Virus record (IMG/VR): IMGVR_UViG_3300033153_008467
Coordinates: 1-57,378 of that record
Direction: 5' to 3' (one strand)
Length of the DNA: 57,378 nt
Origin: a virus
Made by a program: the position numbers and the translations under genes. The notes beneath the pieces are model-generated. The model saw only the letters and a program-made list of their open reading frames with translations. It was not told the origin of the DNA and searched no databases. The number at the start of each line of letters is the position of its first letter. The first letter of the stretch is position 1. This document shows positions 55,292 to 57,378 of this stretch, piece by piece.

Positions 55292-55939
55292 CTAGTTAGG
55301 TTCCGGGTGTTCAGAACGGCCCGGGGTTGCCGCCTCGCGGCCGTTCGCTTTGGGTTCCAACCTTACCCCGATATATCGAGCACTCAGGTTTGCCAAGCTG
55401 TTCGGGTGGCCGAGGCTTGGCACATACGTCGCCTCCATCATCTCTATTATTTCAACCAGGTCGCAAACCCCTGTCAAGACGTAACTTACGGCCATTTCCG
55501 CAATATGCGACATGATTGTCCGTGGTACTTTCAGCCCCCCCAATCCTAGGGCTTGCTTCTCGTAAGCCGACAGATTCACGCCCATCATTCCGCCGTATCC
55601 CCGAGTCAAAAACACCGTCGTGGGCCGGGTGATATTCGGCAGCATGGCCTCCCAGTGCTTCCAGGGACCCCCGTAGGTATCGATATCCACCACATTCTGG
55701 GGCCAGCCCGGCTGGGCCAGTGCCCGCGCAGAATCCAGCTTGAGTCGGCCCGGCTTCACCTTGACATCAAGCCCCCAATAGGTGGCAACAAAAAATTCAC
55801 TCCGTAAGTGCTTCCAAATCACTCCGTCCCCCTGGCAGCAGTCGATCACGTCCGGCGGCTCAGGATGGTATTTTGACAGAAAGTATCGACGTAATTCCAG
55901 CTTCGCTTCCAGATTCAGATTGTCGGTTTTCTTAGCCAT
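55292..55939 (-). CDS. methyltransferase-fold phage protein
   Basis: Start at MAKKTDNLNLEAKLELRRYF (215 residues), 8 nt before the ParB-like gene's stop. VIDCCQGDGVIWKHL looks like a SAM motif I and YWGLDVKVKPGRLKLDSARA motif II; NVVDIDTYGGPWKHWEAML is motif IV-like. Related phage proteins are annotated only as possible methyltransferases. Activity is an inference. Confidence 0.6.
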   Translation of the reverse strand: MAKKTDNLNLEAKLELRRYFLSKYHPEPPDVIDCCQGDGVIWKHLRSEFFVATYWGLDVKVKPGRLKLDSARALAQPGWPQNVVDIDTYGGPWKHWEAMLPNITRPTTVFLTRGYGGMMGVNLSAYEKQALGLGGLKVPRTIMSHIAEMAVSYVLTGVCDLVEIIEMMEATYVPSLGHPNSLANLSARYIGVRLEPKANGREAATPGRSEHPEPN

Positions 55940-56489
55940 CGTTTGCTGTCGTCTCCAGCACAACGCCCTCCATGCCCGCCAAGCCGTCGATCATCTCGGC
56001 AATCTCGCCGAAGCGGACCATGGGCAAGCCGATCAGCACCCATGTCATTCGTGGCGGTGCCTTCGTCGGCAACTGTTTCAATTCCACTTCGGCTGCCTTC
56101 AACACCTCCGCGTCCCCGAACCCCGTCGCTGCCAGCAGCTCCGCGTCGCCCTGCATGGACCGCAGCAGGGCCGCCAGGCCGGGCTCGTCCCACGAGGCGA
56201 GGATGGCACTCTGGTTGTCGGCGACGCCGTACGCCGCGGCTTCAGCGCCCTCCAGGTCGGACCACCGTACCTCGATGTGCGTCCAGCCTAGGTCGCACGC
56301 CGCCTGCCACGTGCCGCTCCCGGCATGAATGACCCCGTCCTGCGTCACGACAATCGGCTTCTGCTGATCCCACCGAGTCAGGCTCCGCTTGATGGCGTCA
56401 ATGTTCTCGGGGCTGTGCAGCCGCACGTTAGCCGGGTCCGGCCCTACCGTGTCGATGGGCACGCTTTCTACCACGCCTGGCTCTGGCAT
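55932..56489 (-). CDS. ParB/Sulfiredoxin-fold protein
   Basis: A 185-residue protein. VPIDTVGPDPANVRLHSPEN, KPIVVTQDGVIHAGSGTWQA and AYGVADNQSAILASWDEPGL are the conserved blocks of the ParB N-terminal (ParBc) domain, including the G-x-x-R/G-x-G loop (here GSGT). Phage versions often accompany DNA methyltransferases and terminases. It may act as a nuclease, a CTPase or a DNA-binding adaptor. Confidence 0.82.
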   Translation of the reverse strand: MPEPGVVESVPIDTVGPDPANVRLHSPENIDAIKRSLTRWDQQKPIVVTQDGVIHAGSGTWQAACDLGWTHIEVRWSDLEGAEAAAYGVADNQSAILASWDEPGLAALLRSMQGDAELLAATGFGDAEVLKAAEVELKQLPTKAPPRMTWVLIGLPMVRFGEIAEMIDGLAGMEGVVLETTANDG

Positions 56490-56493
56490 CGCT

Positions 56494-56718
56494 TCAATTC
56501 CCCGCTTGCTTCATCGCCTCGTGCCCCTCCGGCGCCCCGTAGAACCAGAGCAGGTCAACGTGGCACGATTCGCCGTCCCACGGATCGATCGATGTATAGT
56601 AGCCGCGGGGCCTGCAAACCACGATGAGCTTCTCCGCCGTGACGAATGGGCCCCACGAGGACAACCGCCGGTATCCGCCGTCCAGCGGGCCGCCTTGGAA
56701 ATGGATGACGACAGTCAT
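56494..56718 (-). CDS. small hypothetical protein
   Basis: Seventy-four residues ([20 protein letters not shown]), with an aromatic and His-containing second half (CHVDLLWFYGAPEGHEAM). The G-G-P-x-D-G-x-x-x pattern at the N-terminus is frequent in small phage proteins of unknown role. Confidence 0.55.
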   Translation of the reverse strand: MTVVIHFQGGPLDGGYRRLSSWGPFVTAEKLIVVCRPRGYYTSIDPWDGESCHVDLLWFYGAPEGHEAMKQAGN

Positions 56719-57059
56719 GGCCGTTTCCCCTCGATCAGTTTCACGGCTGCAGCCACGTGCTCGCGGAACTCCCCCCGGCCTGCGCCAAACGACACGTCAC
56801 TGGCCACCGCCACCAGGGCCAGCATAACGTGCGACGTGGCTTCCAGCAACGATTTCCCGTAGAGGTATCCGCCGACCTCGCGGTCCGCCGCGAGATACTC
56901 GTCTATCTCTTCAGCCGTCGCCCGTATTTCCCGGGCCTCAGCCGCCCACGCCGTCTGCTGGGCCAGGTCTCGCCGATCGGCGAACTTCGACTCCGCCTTC
57001 CGCAGCCGACGGATGAGACTCTTCAGCGTCCGTCTGGCCGTCCGCTCGTCAGGCGTCAT
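56715..57059 (-). CDS. small helical hypothetical protein
   Basis: Start at [20 protein letters not shown], overlapping the end of csrA by 11 nt; 114 residues. Long helices ([40 protein letters not shown]). Function unknown. Cotranscribed with csrA. Confidence 0.55.
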   Translation of the reverse strand: MTPDERTARRTLKSLIRRLRKAESKFADRRDLAQQTAWAAEAREIRATAEEIDEYLAADREVGGYLYGKSLLEATSHVMLALVAVASDVSFGAGRGEFREHVAAAVKLIEGKRP

Positions 57060-57234
57060 CACTCTTGCCCTCCTGTCTACGGATCGCGTCGTAGATCTCG
57101 CGGCGGTGGACCGGCACTTCTTTCGGGGCGTCGATGCCGAGACGCACAACTTCGCCCCGGATCTCCACGACGGCGATCATGATGTCGTCGCCGATCACGA
57201 TTTGCTCGTTCTTTTTCCTTGACAGCACCAACAT
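57049..57234 (-). CDS. csrA: CsrA/RsmA-type carbon-storage regulator
   Basis: The standard 61 residues from [20 protein letters not shown]; the key RNA-binding residues (L4, R6 near the start; [18 protein letters not shown] with R44 region) are present. CsrA dimers bind GGA in 5' leaders and repress or stabilise mRNAs. Its own ribosome site AAGGAGGA carries GGA, so autoregulation is possible. A phage copy may re-program host metabolism or regulate phage leaders. Confidence 0.92.
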   Translation of the reverse strand: MLVLSRKKNEQIVIGDDIMIAVVEIRGEVVRLGIDAPKEVPVHRREIYDAIRRQEGKSDDA

Positions 57235-57268
57235 CTCTAGTCCTCCTTGATAGTGAAACACCGCCCCT

Positions 57269-57277
57269 ATTATAGCA
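57269..57277 (-). promoter_or_regulatory. extended -10 promoter of the csrA-terminase operon
   Basis: On the - strand TGC-TATAAT, a perfect extended -10, lies about 35 nt before the csrA ATG; no good -35 is present. AAGGAGGA (57241-57248) is the csrA ribosome site. The remaining bases to the window end show no gene. Confidence 0.65.
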
Positions 57278-57378
57278 CACGCCGGCCGATCCGACGAAGG
57301 TACTCCTGCTGCACGCCTCGTCGTTCAGCTCATAAGATCGCTTCCTGCGGGCAGTCGTCCCGGTGCGCCGAATGCGAT

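Noticed and set aside
1-57378. CRISPR array, complete transposon with tnpA, or tRNA genes
   Set aside because: No regularly spaced repeats with unique spacers, no HUH transposase frame and no cloverleaf sequences were found on reading both strands.

Overview
The window reads as a large part of a tailed double-stranded DNA phage (Caudoviricetes, probably a long-tailed siphovirus) or prophage of an uncultured, GC-rich bacterium. The HK97-type head set (terminase, portal-MuF, prohead protease, major capsid protein), the gp6/gp10-like connectors, the frameshifted tail chaperone pair and the 743-residue tape-measure protein are all present. No integrase, replication, lysis, tRNA or host housekeeping gene was recognised, so the genome is incomplete here. 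The host cannot be named; a CsrA gene and the absence of any close familiar relative leave it open.

Layout. 1-15.4 kb (+): a tightly overlapping operon of sugar, methyl and sulfate chemistry: sulfotransferase-like proteins, a sugar-nucleotide epimerase, a PIG-L deacetylase, FkbM/CmcI/DUF268-type methyltransferases, a TIM-barrel enzyme and several GT-B glycosyltransferases. 15.4-20.8 kb (-): a convergent second block of glycosyltransferases, a radical SAM enzyme, a methyltransferase and a further sulfotransferase-like gene. 20.8-39 kb (-): tail and connector genes, with a LamG protein, a repeat-rich fibre-like protein, a very Cys-rich tail-end protein and a stray glycosyltransferase; a lone tnpB element on the + strand (28.0-29.1 kb) interrupts it. 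39-47.7 kb (-): capsid, protease and portal-MuF. 47.7-50.9 kb (+): an island that starts with four candidate structured RNAs and continues with small zinc-binding proteins. 50.8-57.3 kb (-): csrA, a ParB-like protein, a methyltransferase-like protein, a radical SAM enzyme, terS, a zinc-ribbon/HTH protein and terL.

Main discovery. The portal-MuF protein carries a 364-residue intein inside the conserved RTE|T motif of the MuF domain. The same 1092 bp, read on the opposite strand, encodes a 342-residue homing-endonuclease-like protein (three HTH repeats plus a Vsr/EDxHD-type nuclease). This second gene is nested wholly within the intein and stops at the antisense of the intein's second codon. 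A perfect TATAAT lies just inside the other edge of the intein. Because portal is essential, the sense frame must stay open, so both strands are constrained, with the two codon registers exactly aligned. I know of endonucleases encoded within inteins on the sense strand, and of EDxHD genes lying between split-intein halves, but not of one encoded antisense inside a contiguous intein.

Other points of note: an array of four RNA elements, each closed by an 8-10 bp long-range stem and followed by a U-rich tract, two of them clearly paralogous with one compensatory base pair; a canonical G-GGA-AAA slippage site; a terL that appears to start at ATT; a duplicated terL tail flanking a small gene; and seven sulfotransferase-like genes in one phage.
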